DNA from: Polaromonas sp. | GTDB lineage: Bacteria; Pseudomonadota; Gammaproteobacteria; Burkholderiales; Burkholderiaceae_C | Length of the DNA: 64,000 nt | NCBI RefSeq assembly: GCF_030680935.1 | Contig: NZ_JAUXUP010000022.1 | Coordinates: 1 to 64,000 of the forward strand | Reading direction: 5' to 3' | In this document: piece after piece, positions 19,440 through 27,657 of the stretch | Layout: every line of letters begins with the position of its first letter | Numbering within the stretch: the first letter of the stretch is position 1 | Translations under genes and position numbers: made by a program | The notes under the pieces: model-generated | What the model was told of the DNA's origin: nothing | The model's database searches: none | The model's input: the letters and a program-made list of their open reading frames with translations, nothing else

Positions 19440-20246
19440 ATGTCCATAGCGTCAGAAAACCGCTCTACCCGTGGCACTCCGCTGCATATGCTGCAGGCAG
19501 CGCTTGGTCCGGCTCGCGGCACCCCCCATGTCAAGCCCGGGCTGATTGTTGCCGGCGCCACTGGCGCGCTGGGCAGCGAGGTGTTGCGCCGCCTTGCGGG
19601 CAGCGGCTGCATTGCGCACACCCAGGTGCTGGCGCGTGAACCGATGAGCACCGGTCTGGCGCAGGTGGTGATTGCGCCGGTTTCGGGCGACGACATTGCC
19701 AGCTGGTCCGCCAGCACCCTGGCAGCGCAGACCGGGGTCGTGATGTTTGAGCCGCCCCGGCTGCACCACGATCGTGAGCGCGCCTTGTGGACGCCGGTGC
19801 CGGCACAGTTGGTGGCGCTGGCCGCGTGGCTGCAGCGCTGCGGCGTGACAACGCTGGTGCTGGTATTGCCCCATGCGCAGGGCAGCCTGCCGCAGGCCCT
19901 GAGGCTTGGGCTGGCCAGCCTGGCCGAGCAAGAGCTTGCCGCGCTGGGTTTTGAACGCCTGCTGTTGCTGCGCTCTGCGCAAAAACCGCCCCGGCCTGTC
20001 GGTGCCAGGCCGCTGGCAAGAATTGCCACATGGATGTTGTCGGTGTGCAGCTACATGATCCCAACTGCCGCGCTGCCAGTGCGGCCAGCGCGCGTCGCCG
20101 AATTTTTGGACGCCGCCTTGCGTGTGTTGCCGCCGGGTACCCATGTGGTGGGCACCGAACTGCTCTGGCAAGGCGGCAAGCCCCAGGACATGCAGGCCGT
20201 CGTGCAAGCATGGCTTAATACAAGGCTCAACGTGCAGGAAAACTGA
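19440..20246 (+). CDS. Predicted NAD(P)-binding (Rossmann-like) protein
   Basis: 268 residues from ATG 19440; a further in-frame ATG at 19386 lies over the lemA start. After a variable N-terminus comes a dinucleotide-binding motif, GLIVAGATGALGSEVLRRL, as in NmrA/SDR-like proteins, but no YxxxK catalytic pair is evident. LVLVLPHAQGSLPQALRLGL and FERLLLLRSAQKP look like later strands of the same fold. The function is unknown. It is followed at 22 bases by an NTF2-like gene. Confidence 0.7.
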   Translation: MSIASENRSTRGTPLHMLQAALGPARGTPHVKPGLIVAGATGALGSEVLRRLAGSGCIAHTQVLAREPMSTGLAQVVIAPVSGDDIASWSASTLAAQTGVVMFEPPRLHHDRERALWTPVPAQLVALAAWLQRCGVTTLVLVLPHAQGSLPQALRLGLASLAEQELAALGFERLLLLRSAQKPPRPVGARPLARIATWMLSVCSYMIPTAALPVRPARVAEFLDAALRVLPPGTHVVGTELLWQGGKPQDMQAVVQAWLNTRLNVQEN

Positions 20247-20268
20247 ACGCAGCCCTTCCCACCGAACC

Positions 20269-20715
20269 ATGCGAAAACCCAAAGTCCCCCCGGCCAGCAG
20301 CGGCAACGCCGATGACATCGAAGCCGCTTTTTACGAAGCCCTGCAAAGCGGCGACATCGACAAACTCATGGCCTGCTGGGCCGATGAGGATGATATTGTC
20401 TGCGTGCACCCCGGCGGTCCGCGCTGGCTGGGCGCGGGTGCGATACGCGCTGCCTTTGAAGCCATGTTTGCCAACGGCAGCATTCGCGCCCACGCAGAGA
20501 AGGTGCGCAAGGTCGAGTCCATGGGCGCCAGCTTGCACAGCGTGCTGGAGCGCATCGAGGTCATGACCGAAGAAGGCCCGCGCCATGCCTATGTGATTGC
20601 CAGCAATGTTTATCACAAGACCGCGCAAGGTTGGCGCCTGGTGGCGCACCATGCCAGCCCGGGGACGCCGCGCGAGATGCAGGAAATCTCGGACAGTCCC
20701 CAAGTGTTGCATTGA
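20269..20715 (+). CDS. SnoaL/NTF2-like family protein
   Basis: 148 residues from ATG 20269. The NTF2-like cone fold is indicated by an N-terminal helix DIEAAFYEALQSGDIDKLMA, then CWADEDDIVCVHPGGPRWLG, and a terminal beta sheet including HAYVIASNVYHKTAQGWRLV and HHASP. This DUF4440/SnoaL_3 pattern is common for small uncharacterised proteins; ligand and reaction are unknown. It is 10 bases upstream of the hydrolase gene, probably one operon. Confidence 0.78.
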   Translation: MRKPKVPPASSGNADDIEAAFYEALQSGDIDKLMACWADEDDIVCVHPGGPRWLGAGAIRAAFEAMFANGSIRAHAEKVRKVESMGASLHSVLERIEVMTEEGPRHAYVIASNVYHKTAQGWRLVAHHASPGTPREMQEISDSPQVLH

Positions 20716-20725
20716 GCTCCGGACC

Positions 20726-21727
20726 ATGATGACTTACGATGCGCCGTGGTGGTTGCCTGGTGGCAACCTGCAGACGATTTATGCCGCACTGCGCTCCAGG
20801 CGCTACCTCGGCGAGGCGCCAAGCTTTCGCCGCGAGCGCTGGGTAACGCCCGACGACGATTTTGTCGATGTTGACTTTGCCCGGCATGCCAGCGGTGCCT
20901 CAGCCCCCCTGCTGGTTATTTTTCACGGCCTCGAAGGTTCATCGGCCAGCCACTATGCCGAGGCCTTTGCCGATGTGGCCCGCACACGCGGCTGGGCCTG
21001 CGCCGTGCCGCATTTTCGCGGCTGCTCGGGTGAGCTGAACCGCGCGCCACGTGCCTACCATTCGGGTGATTTTGAAGAGATCGACTGGATTTTGCGGCGT
21101 TTGCAGAGCCAGCACGCAGGCCCGCTGTTTGCGGTGGGTATTTCGCTGGGGGGCAACGCGCTGATGCGTTGGGCCGGCGAGCTTGGCAGCCAGGCCGACA
21201 GGGTGGTGGCGGCGGTGGCGTCGGTCTGCTCACCGCTTGATCTGGCGGCCAGTGGCCACGCCATAGGCCGGGGCTTTAACCGGCTGGTGTACACCCGCAT
21301 GTTTCTGAACTCCATGGTGCCCAAGGCCATGAAGAAGCTGGAGCAGCACCCCGGGCTGTTCAGTGCTGAAGCCCTGCTCGCCGCGCGCGATCTGTATGCC
21401 TTCGACAACGTGGTCACGGCCCCGCTGCACGGTTTTAAAAACACCGAGGATTACTGGGAGCGTGCTTCTGCCAAACCGCACATGAGGCGCATTGCGGTGG
21501 CGGCACTGGCTGTCAACGCGTTGAACGATCCTTTCATTCCGGCCGCCAGCCTGCCGCAGGCGGGCGATGTGAGTGCGGCCGTCACGCTATGGCAACCACG
21601 CCAAGGTGGCCACGTCGGTTTTCCTGCAGCGCCGTTTCCTGGCCATGTGCGCGCCATGCCCGAGGCGGTCTGCGGCTTCTTTGCTGCTGCTCGGCCACCA
21701 TCGGGGCAAAATAGCGGCCATGGATGA
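20726..21727 (+). CDS. YheT-family alpha/beta hydrolase
   Basis: 333 residues starting MMTYDAPWWLPGGNLQTIYA, the typical YheT opening (W-x-P-x-G-H/N-x-Q-T). Strands and motifs follow: VIFHGLEGSSASHYA (oxyanion region), HFRGCSGELNRAPRAYHSGD, and the nucleophile elbow GISLGGNALMRW with Ser in G-x-S-x-G. The acid lies in NALNDPFIP and the His in GGHVGF. Esterase activity is expected; the natural substrate is unknown. The end overlaps the next gene by eight bases. Confidence 0.9.
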   Translation: MMTYDAPWWLPGGNLQTIYAALRSRRYLGEAPSFRRERWVTPDDDFVDVDFARHASGASAPLLVIFHGLEGSSASHYAEAFADVARTRGWACAVPHFRGCSGELNRAPRAYHSGDFEEIDWILRRLQSQHAGPLFAVGISLGGNALMRWAGELGSQADRVVAAVASVCSPLDLAASGHAIGRGFNRLVYTRMFLNSMVPKAMKKLEQHPGLFSAEALLAARDLYAFDNVVTAPLHGFKNTEDYWERASAKPHMRRIAVAALAVNALNDPFIPAASLPQAGDVSAAVTLWQPRQGGHVGFPAAPFPGHVRAMPEAVCGFFAAARPPSGQNSGHG

Positions 21728-22271
21728 CATCGTTCGCCAGGCCATTGCCAAGTGGCCCAATGTTCCCCACTGTTATGGCTGGCTCGGCCTGGACGCGCGC
21801 GGTAACTGGTACATGCGTGACGACCAGGCCCAGGCGGCGGGCGCCTTTGCAGGCGGCACGGCGGCCAGCAAAGGCTCGCTCCTGAAACACGACAAGCTGA
21901 TTGACTTCATCGCCCGCAACTACGAAAGCGACCCTGCCGGGCTCTGGTTTTTCCAGAACGGCCCACAACGTGTTTATGTGGAGCTGGAGGCCACGCCGCT
22001 GGTGTGGCGTGTAGACGCCGCGCCGGGTTTTGCGGTCACAGCACACACCGGCCAGTCGGCCCGGGTGCAGCGCTGCGTGCTGGATGAGCATGGGCGCCTC
22101 TATCTGGACACCGACATCGGTTTTGGCCTGGTGCATACACAGGACATGATCCAGGCCTCCGAGGCGATTGAGCAGGGGCTGTGGGTACCGGTTGAAGTCG
22201 CTACCCGCGACTTGCCGAAGCGCTTTTCGTACGTGCGCAGCCCGGCGGCGAGCCTGGTCGGGCCGGTTTGA
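21720..22271 (+). CDS. DUF2946-type conserved protein
   Basis: 183 residues from ATG 21720, overlapping the hydrolase gene by 8 bases. It begins MDDIVRQAIAKWPNVPHCYG, followed by WLGLDARGNWYMRDD and GLWFFQNGPQRVYVELE, a pattern I know only from uncharacterised betaproteobacterial proteins (often labelled DUF2946). The sequence looks like a compact beta-rich soluble protein without signal peptide. Function unknown. A repeat copy begins two bases after the stop, and a terminator follows. Confidence 0.75.
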   Translation: MDDIVRQAIAKWPNVPHCYGWLGLDARGNWYMRDDQAQAAGAFAGGTAASKGSLLKHDKLIDFIARNYESDPAGLWFFQNGPQRVYVELEATPLVWRVDAAPGFAVTAHTGQSARVQRCVLDEHGRLYLDTDIGFGLVHTQDMIQASEAIEQGLWVPVEVATRDLPKRFSYVRSPAASLVGPV

Positions 22272-22272
22272 T

Positions 22273-22328
22273 GCTATTGATTCAATAGCTGCTTACGCTC
22301 ATTGAATAAGGGCTACAGCCTGTTTCGG
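22273..22328 (+). repeat. Interspersed GCTAT repeat, copy 3
   Basis: GCTATTGATTCAATAGC, then TGCTTACGCT and AAGGGCTACAGCC. It starts two bases after a stop codon and lies just before a terminator, so it is part of the 3' untranslated region of the upstream operon. Confidence 0.75.
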
Positions 22329-22332
22329 CATT

Positions 22333-22359
22333 AAAAAAGCCGGTCCAGGACCGGCTTTT
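22333..22359. terminator. Bidirectional terminator
   Basis: AAAAGCCGGTCC and GGACCGGCTTTT are exact complements separated by one A, giving a stem with A-runs on one side and T-runs on the other. It separates the plus-strand DUF2946 gene from the convergent cytochrome gene. Confidence 0.85.
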
Positions 22360-22380
22360 GAGACGGGGGTCAGTGCCGGC

Positions 22381-23244
22381 TTATTTGGCGGCATTCACCA
22401 TGAATTCCACCGCAGCGCGGATGTCCGCATCGGAAGCGGCAGAGCCGCCCTTGGGTGGCATCGCGCCCTTGCCCTTGATGACGCTGGCAGTCATCATGTC
22501 CAGCCCGGTTTTGATGCGCGGTGCCCATGCGGCCTTGTCGCCGAACTTCGGCGAACCAGCGACAGACGCGGCATGGCAGGCAACGCAGACTTGTTTGTAC
22601 AGAGCCTCGCCAGCACCTGCACCCGCTTTGACCGGGGCGGCCGGAGCAGCAGCGGCAGCAACCACGGCTGGTGCGGCGGGCATGGCGGCTGCGGCGACGA
22701 CCGGTGCAGCTGGCGCCTCAGCGGTAACGGGGGCCGCTGCTTTCTGCGGCTCTGCAAACTTGGCACCGGCTGCTTTGGTCATGTACACCACCGCCTTGCC
22801 AATTTCGACATCGTCAAAATCGCCGCCGCCCTGGGCACCCATCGCGCCCTTGCCTTTGAGTGATGCATCCCACAGAGCGGCAAACCCGGTCTTGATGCGC
22901 GGCGCCCAGGCGGCGACATCGCCAAACTTGGGTGCACCGGCTGCACCGGCGGCGTGGCAGGCCACACATTGCGCTTTGTAGACTTCTTCGCCAGACTTCA
23001 GCGGGCGATTGGCATCGCGGATTTCAACCATGCCGATTTTCTGAATGCGCTGGGCCACGGCTTTTTCAACTTCCCCTGCACCTGCGGCTGGCTTGTTGCC
23101 CGAGGTCACGTAGTAAACCAGGGCAATGATGGCAAAAATCGGGACCACGAAAGAAAAGAAGACTGCGGCAAGCAGTTGCTTGGGTGTTTTGATGGGGCCA
23201 GAGTGGTCTTCTTCGTGGGCCGTCGTGTGATCGTTTGCGCTCAT
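22381..23244 (-). CDS. Membrane-anchored di-haem cytochrome c (c5 type)
   Basis: 287 residues. An N-terminal hydrophilic stretch precedes one membrane helix (about 24-46, LLAAVFFSFVVPIFAIIALV). Two class I cytochrome domains follow, each with CVACHA and a W-A-P-R-I-K-T-G distal part ending in M-x-P-K/G-x-G type Met ligand regions (GAMGAQGG, GAMPPKGG). They are joined by an Ala/Pro-rich linker of about 60 residues. The domains are clearly duplicates. It likely shuttles electrons to terminal oxidases. Confidence 0.9.
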   Translation of the reverse strand: MSANDHTTAHEEDHSGPIKTPKQLLAAVFFSFVVPIFAIIALVYYVTSGNKPAAGAGEVEKAVAQRIQKIGMVEIRDANRPLKSGEEVYKAQCVACHAAGAAGAPKFGDVAAWAPRIKTGFAALWDASLKGKGAMGAQGGGDFDDVEIGKAVVYMTKAAGAKFAEPQKAAAPVTAEAPAAPVVAAAAMPAAPAVVAAAAAPAAPVKAGAGAGEALYKQVCVACHAASVAGSPKFGDKAAWAPRIKTGLDMMTASVIKGKGAMPPKGGSAASDADIRAAVEFMVNAAK

Positions 23245-23446
23245 GGCTTCCTCAAAAAACTGAAAATCGGTGACTAAAGCAACTCATATTCGACAACCTT
23301 CGATTATAGCTGTGGCCCCTGTAAACCCCGGTCAAGGCCCGCCCGGCTGATAGAATCGTTGCAGCTCCACAGGGCGGCGGCTTTAAAAGCTGGTTTCTGT
23401 CGGGGTTTGTCTGCTGCAAAGTCCAGGCAGAAGTTTTTTCAGCGTT

Positions 23447-23522
23447 GCGGCTGTAGCTCAGTGGATAGAGTATTGGCCTCCGAAGCCAAGGGTCGTGGGT
23501 TCGATCCCCGCCAGCCGCACCA
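23447..23522 (+). tRNA. tRNA-Arg (anticodon CCG)
   Basis: Seventy-six bases folding as a cloverleaf. The acceptor arm pairs GCGGCTG with CAGCCGC, the anticodon stem TTGGC/GCCAA encloses CTCCGAA with CCG at 23480-23482, the T loop is GGTTCGATCCC-like, and the CCA end is encoded (23520-23522). It stands alone between the cytochrome gene and the DUF938 gene. Confidence 0.96.
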
Positions 23523-23572
23523 CCAGCCAATTGCGCACCCCGGACGATGGCGGAACCTCCCGCCTCGTTTTT

Positions 23573-24178
23573 TTAGCCACGGTCAGCCGGGCCACGCCGC
23601 CAGGTGATGCACCGGTTGTTGGCCGGCATGGCGCGGTCTTCCAGCAGGCGCAAGCCCGCCTCGTTGGCCAGGGCGTCTACCGCTTCAAAGTCCCTCAGTC
23701 CGCTGGACGGGTTGCCGGCGCGTAAAGAGGCGTCAAACGCCGCATTGCTGTCGCTCGTGAAGCGGCCCGCGTAGTTGAATGGGCCATACACCGTGAGAAG
23801 GCCAGCGGGTGGCATGCGCCGACCGAGCTCAGCAAACAGGCGCTGCACTTGCGGCCAGCCCATGATGTGCAGGGTGTTGGCGCTGAAGACCGTGTCAAAT
23901 ACGAGCTCTGGCCAGTCCTGGCGCAGATCAAGTAGCTTGGGTTCGGGCGTGTTCGCAAGTCCTGCCTCTTGCAGCCAGAGTCTGATGCCTGGCAGATTGC
24001 TGGCGACGTCCGAGCTTTGCCAGCGCAACCAGGGCATGGCGCGCGCGAAATAAACCGCGTGTTGCCCGGTGCCGCTGCCGATTTCCAGTACCGCGTGCCG
24101 GTCGGCAAAAAGCGCCTGCAATACAGCCAGAATGGGCTCGCGATTGCGATCGGTGGCGGGGGCTTGGGGTTTGTCCAT
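23573..24178 (-). CDS. DUF938 SAM-dependent methyltransferase-like protein
   Basis: 201 residues, family length. It begins with PATDRNREPILAVL and carries a glycine-rich SAM-binding loop VLEIGSGTGQHAVYFA, the acidic SSD after beta-2, and the DUF938 hallmark FSANTLHIMGW. LLTVYGPFNYAGRFTSDSNA is the family's conserved segment before the C-terminus. The substrate is not known. It is divergent from the lipoprotein gene at 24286; the 107-base gap should hold both promoters. Confidence 0.88.
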   Translation of the reverse strand: MDKPQAPATDRNREPILAVLQALFADRHAVLEIGSGTGQHAVYFARAMPWLRWQSSDVASNLPGIRLWLQEAGLANTPEPKLLDLRQDWPELVFDTVFSANTLHIMGWPQVQRLFAELGRRMPPAGLLTVYGPFNYAGRFTSDSNAAFDASLRAGNPSSGLRDFEAVDALANEAGLRLLEDRAMPANNRCITWRRGPADRG

Positions 24179-24285
24179 AAGCGCCCGATTGTCGCTGGCG
24201 GGGAACCGTTTTGGTGTCTATGCGTCAGACCTTTTGCTTCAGCGGTGTATAACAAAACAGCAAACATCGACTTCAAGGATCTGCC

Positions 24286-24780
24286 ATGTACCTTCCCATA
24301 ATCCGCCTCTTTTTTTTGCTCACCAGCCTGCTCTGGTTGACTGGCTGCGCGCTGCAGCCCTTTGGCGGCGTCACGCCCGGCATGCCGCGCGAAGACGTGC
24401 TTGCGCGTATGGGCCAGCCCGGTGCGGCGGTGGCCATCCCTCAGGGCACGCGTCTGCAATATTCCGGCCAGCCCACCGGACAATTTGCCGTCATGGTTGA
24501 TCTGGATGCAACAGGGCGGGTGCTCAGCGTGCGACAGGTCCTCAACGCCAGGGATTTCGCGCGCATAGAGCCGGGCAAATGGACCCGCGCCGATGTATTG
24601 CGCGAATTCGGGCCGCCCGCCATGGTGGATCGTGTCGCTTCCTGGCAGGGCGACATCCTGACCTACCGCTGGTATGACCTGCAGGATCTGTTTTACTGGG
24701 TTTACCTCGACGGCAACCAGGTGGTGCAGAGGGCGCATCCCGGCATGGAGTTTCGCAATGACAGGGACCCGCGTAACTAA
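24286..24780 (+). CDS. BamE/SmpA-like small lipoprotein
   Basis: 164 residues with a lipobox LLWLTGC (Cys21). The mature protein has two GMPREDVLARMGQP-like segments: VTPGMPREDVLARMGQPGAA near 30-50 and WTRADVLREFGPPAM near 105, each followed by beta strands (FAVMVDLDATGRVL, DLFYWVYLDGNQVV). This duplicated SmpA/OmlA-like pattern suggests outer-membrane anchoring. It is not the main BamE by context, so I leave the function open. Confidence 0.75.
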   Translation: MYLPIIRLFFLLTSLLWLTGCALQPFGGVTPGMPREDVLARMGQPGAAVAIPQGTRLQYSGQPTGQFAVMVDLDATGRVLSVRQVLNARDFARIEPGKWTRADVLREFGPPAMVDRVASWQGDILTYRWYDLQDLFYWVYLDGNQVVQRAHPGMEFRNDRDPRN

Positions 24781-24783
24781 AAT

Positions 24784-25716
24784 TCAGGGCGATTCGGACT
24801 CAGACTTTTTCAGCTGCAAAGCAGCGTCGTACAACTCGTTGCGCGGCGCGCCGGTGATGTCGGTGGCCAGTTTGACGGCGGTTTTCAGCGGCAGCTCCGC
24901 CAGCAGCAACTGCAATACCCGATGCCCATCGTCCTTGGCTTGCGCCTCTTCACCCGGATGCAGCACCAGCGCAAATTCACCGCGTGTGCGCTGACCGCCG
25001 GCGGCCAGCCAGGCTGCCAGATCCTGCGCGGCCACGGTAGCGATTTCTTCAAATTGTTTGGTCAACTCACGGCCGATGGTGACCTGGCGCTGCCCCAGCG
25101 GCACCATGGCGCGCGCCAGCGCTTCTATGCGGTGTGGTGCTTCCAGAATGACGACGGCACGCGGGTCCGCTTGCAGCGCCTGCACGGCCTGATCCCGTTC
25201 AAGGGCCTTGGACGGCAGAAATCCGGCAAAGACAAATCCCGGGCCGCCACTGACACCGGCCACACTCAGTGCGGCCGTCACGCTGCTGGCGCCGGGCAGG
25301 GGAAGGATGGTCAGGCCGGCGCTGCGCACGGCTGCCACCAGGCGTGCGCCGGGGTCGCTGACGGCCGGGGTGCCGGCGTCGCTGACATAGGCCACACGTT
25401 CACCGCGTTGCAGACGCTCTATCACCAGCCCTGCGGCTTCTGCCTCGTTGTGCTCGTGCACCGCCAGCAGGGGTTTGTCGATGCCGTACTGGCGCAGCAT
25501 GGTCTGGGTGTGGCGCGTATCTTCACAGGCAATGGCATGGACCAGCTGCAAAACATGCAATGCGCGCAGGCTGATGTCCGACAGATTGCCAATCGGCGTG
25601 GCCACCACATACAGCGCCGCTTCGGGATAATGCTGCATGCCGGCTGCGGCGCGCGCGGCGGGCAGTGCCAGGTCGAAGGAAGCGTTCAATGTGGTTTTCC
25701 AGAAAACAGGTTGCAA
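24784..25716 (-). CDS. rsmI: 16S rRNA (cytidine1402-2'-O)-methyltransferase
   Basis: 310 residues. RsmI uses SAM to methylate the ribose of C1402 in the decoding centre. Tetrapyrrole-methylase-fold motifs are present: LYVVATPIGNLSDISLRAL, CEDTRHTQTMLRQYGI, SDAGTPAVSDPG, and LPGASSVTAAL. The start at 25716 gives the family length, and overlaps the divergent yraN start (25689) by 28 bases; an ATG at 25638 would remove the overlap but drop about 26 residues. Head-to-head rsmI-yraN is a common arrangement. Confidence 0.94.
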   Translation of the reverse strand: MQPVFWKTTLNASFDLALPAARAAAGMQHYPEAALYVVATPIGNLSDISLRALHVLQLVHAIACEDTRHTQTMLRQYGIDKPLLAVHEHNEAEAAGLVIERLQRGERVAYVSDAGTPAVSDPGARLVAAVRSAGLTILPLPGASSVTAALSVAGVSGGPGFVFAGFLPSKALERDQAVQALQADPRAVVILEAPHRIEALARAMVPLGQRQVTIGRELTKQFEEIATVAAQDLAAWLAAGGQRTRGEFALVLHPGEEAQAKDDGHRVLQLLLAELPLKTAVKLATDITGAPRNELYDAALQLKKSESESP

Positions 25717-26144
25717 AAGAAACCCCCACCGGCAGCGATGTCGGCGTGGGGGCGCAGCCCGGCCAGATTACCACCAAGCGGCTGGGCGACGCGGCGGAAT
25801 CCCTGGCGCTGGCCCATCTGGCGCGCGCCGGCATGAAACTGGTACAGGCCAATTATCGGACGCCAGGCCGGGGCGGCGGTGAGGTGGACCTGGTCATGCG
25901 CGACAGGGACGGCACCCTGGTTTTTGTCGAAGTGCGGCACCGCAAGAGCAGCTCGCATGGGGGTGCGGCGGCCAGTGTCAGCCTGGTCAAGCAAAGACGC
26001 ATCATCTTTGCCGCCCGGCATTTTTTGATGCGCTTTGCCAGCCTGCCGCCCTGCCGTTTTGATGTTGTCACCGTCCAGGGCGCGCTGGAGTCGCCAGAGA
26101 CCGTGGCGGTGGATTGGCTGCGCGGCGCTTTTGATGCGGGTTAG
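25689..26144 (+). CDS. yraN: YraN/UPF0102 nuclease-fold protein
   Basis: 151 residues from ATG 25689. The family core is present: TKRLGDAAESLALAHLARAG, NYRTPGRGGGEVDLVMRD and LVFVEVRHRKS. The acidic pair in E-V-D-L and the E-V-R-x-R strand match the PD-(D/E)xK-like fold of UPF0102. No confirmed activity is known to me. It stands upstream of the DiaA/GmhA and DolP genes, the usual proteobacterial order. Confidence 0.9.
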   Translation: MWFSRKQVAKETPTGSDVGVGAQPGQITTKRLGDAAESLALAHLARAGMKLVQANYRTPGRGGGEVDLVMRDRDGTLVFVEVRHRKSSSHGGAAASVSLVKQRRIIFAARHFLMRFASLPPCRFDVVTVQGALESPETVAVDWLRGAFDAG

Positions 26145-26266
26145 GACAGTCCCTGAGTGGCTTGTGTAAGGCCACTTGATCCCCATTTTGTAACCATGCA
26201 TTGCGCCTGGGCGTCCGAAACGGCCCAGGGCACTAATTTGAAAAACCGACCCGGTATCATCGCCCC

Positions 26267-26863
26267 ATGCTTGAACAACGCATTGAACAGCACTTCATTG
26301 ACAGCGCCGACCTCAAATATCAGGCGGCCCAAACCCTTTCCAAACCGATTGCGGCTGCGGTGCAGGCGATTTTGGCCAGCGTTACCAGCGGCGGCAAGGT
26401 GCTGGCCTGCGGCAACGGTGGGTCGGCAGCTGACGCCCAGCATTTCGCCGCCGAGTTTGTCGGGCGTTTTGAGCGCGAGCGGCCCGAGCTCGGTGCGATT
26501 GCGCTGACCACGGACAGCTCCATCCTCACTGCAATTGCCAACGATTACGATTTCAGTGTGATTTTTTCCAAGCAGGTGCGCGCGCTTGGCGGTGCTGGTG
26601 ACGTGCTGCTGGCGCTGAGCACCAGCGGCAACTCGGCCAATGTGCTGGCGGCGATTGAAGCCGCGCACGAGCGCGAGATGACCGTGGTGGCCCTGACCGG
26701 CAAAGGCGGCGGAAAAATGACATCAGCGCTGCGCGAGACCGATGTGCATATCTGCGTGCCGCACGACCGCACCGCGCGTATTCAGGAAGTTCATCTGCTG
26801 GCCCTTCACTGCATCTGTGATGGCGTGGATGCCCAATTACTTGGCGACCAGGAGAATTCTTAA
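26267..26863 (+). CDS. SIS-domain isomerase: DiaA or GmhA type
   Basis: 198 residues. The single SIS domain has [20 protein letters not shown] near 46-66, [11 protein letters not shown]-type middle strand (here [17 protein letters not shown]), and [16 protein letters not shown]. GmhA makes heptose precursors for LPS; its close paralogue DiaA binds DnaA. Location between yraN and a BON-domain gene favours the DiaA assignment, but sequence alone does not separate them for me. The stop is directly followed by the next start. Confidence 0.88.
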   Translation: MLEQRIEQHFIDSADLKYQAAQTLSKPIAAAVQAILASVTSGGKVLACGNGGSAADAQHFAAEFVGRFERERPELGAIALTTDSSILTAIANDYDFSVIFSKQVRALGGAGDVLLALSTSGNSANVLAAIEAAHEREMTVVALTGKGGGKMTSALRETDVHICVPHDRTARIQEVHLLALHCICDGVDAQLLGDQENS

Positions 26864-27544
26864 ATGACATCGACAGCAAAGCCAGGACCAGCATCTGTTT
26901 TCAAACGTCTGATGCTGGCGGTTTGCGCCGCAGCCGTGGTCGGCACCAGCTTGACGGCGTGTTTCCCTCTGCTGGCGGGCGGCGCGTTGGCGGGCGGTGC
27001 GCTGGTCGCCATTGACCGCCGCACCTCGGGCGCCCAGCTGGAAGACGAAGGCATTGAACTGCGGGCCATGAGCCGGCTGCGCGATGCCATCGGCAGCCGC
27101 GCACGGGTCAGCGTCACCAGTTACAACCGCCAGGTGCTGCTCACCGGCGAGGTGCTCAATGAGCAGGATAAAAAACTGGTGGAGCAGGTGGTCACGCGGG
27201 TGGAAAACGTCACCGGCGTGGTCAATGCGCTGGACATCATCAACAGCCCGACGCTGGTGCAGCGCTCGTCCGACGTGCTGGTCACCGGCCAGGTCAAGGC
27301 ACTGCTGATTGACTCACGCGACATTTACGCCAATGCCTTCAAGGTGGTCACCGAACGGGGTACGGTGTACCTGATGGGGCGTGTGACCCAGCGCGAGGCC
27401 GACCGCGCCACCGAGATTGTGCGTGGCGCCCGCGGTGTGCAAAAAGTGGTGCGTATTCTTGAAATCATCAGCGAGGACGAACTGCGCAGCCTGATGCCAG
27501 GGGCAGCCAAGCCCGCAACGCCAGCCCGGGCCCCGGGCGGCTGA
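26864..27544 (+). CDS. DolP/YraP-like BON-domain lipoprotein
   Basis: 226 residues; the ATG follows the previous TAA with no gap. The signal region ends GTSLTACFPLL, with a plausible lipobox Cys at about residue 33. Two BON domains follow: RDAIGSRARVSVTSYNRQVL to NALDI near 65-125, and VLVTGQVKALLIDS to VVRIL near 145-205. DolP keeps the outer-membrane anionic-lipid region intact. The C-terminal tail is Ala/Pro rich. A strong terminator follows. Confidence 0.9.
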   Translation: MTSTAKPGPASVFKRLMLAVCAAAVVGTSLTACFPLLAGGALAGGALVAIDRRTSGAQLEDEGIELRAMSRLRDAIGSRARVSVTSYNRQVLLTGEVLNEQDKKLVEQVVTRVENVTGVVNALDIINSPTLVQRSSDVLVTGQVKALLIDSRDIYANAFKVVTERGTVYLMGRVTQREADRATEIVRGARGVQKVVRILEIISEDELRSLMPGAAKPATPARAPGG

Positions 27545-27558
27545 TTCCTCCGCGTCGC

Positions 27559-27588
27559 AAAAAAGCCGGTGCATGCACCGGCTTTTTT
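27559..27588. terminator. Perfect palindromic terminator
   Basis: AAAAAAGCCGGTGCA is followed immediately by its exact reverse complement ending TTTTTT. It sits 15 bases after the BON-domain gene and can also serve the convergent dehydrogenase gene that ends at 27658. Confidence 0.9.
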
Positions 27589-27657
27589 GTGGACCACACC
27601 TGCTGCGAACCCCCGGCCGGGGGCAGAGAGCACGCGTAGCGAGCGACCGTGGGGGCT

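Noticed and set aside
23447-23522. tRNA-Arg as an integration site for the neighbouring genes
   Set aside because: No integrase gene and no second copy of the tRNA 3' end were seen nearby.
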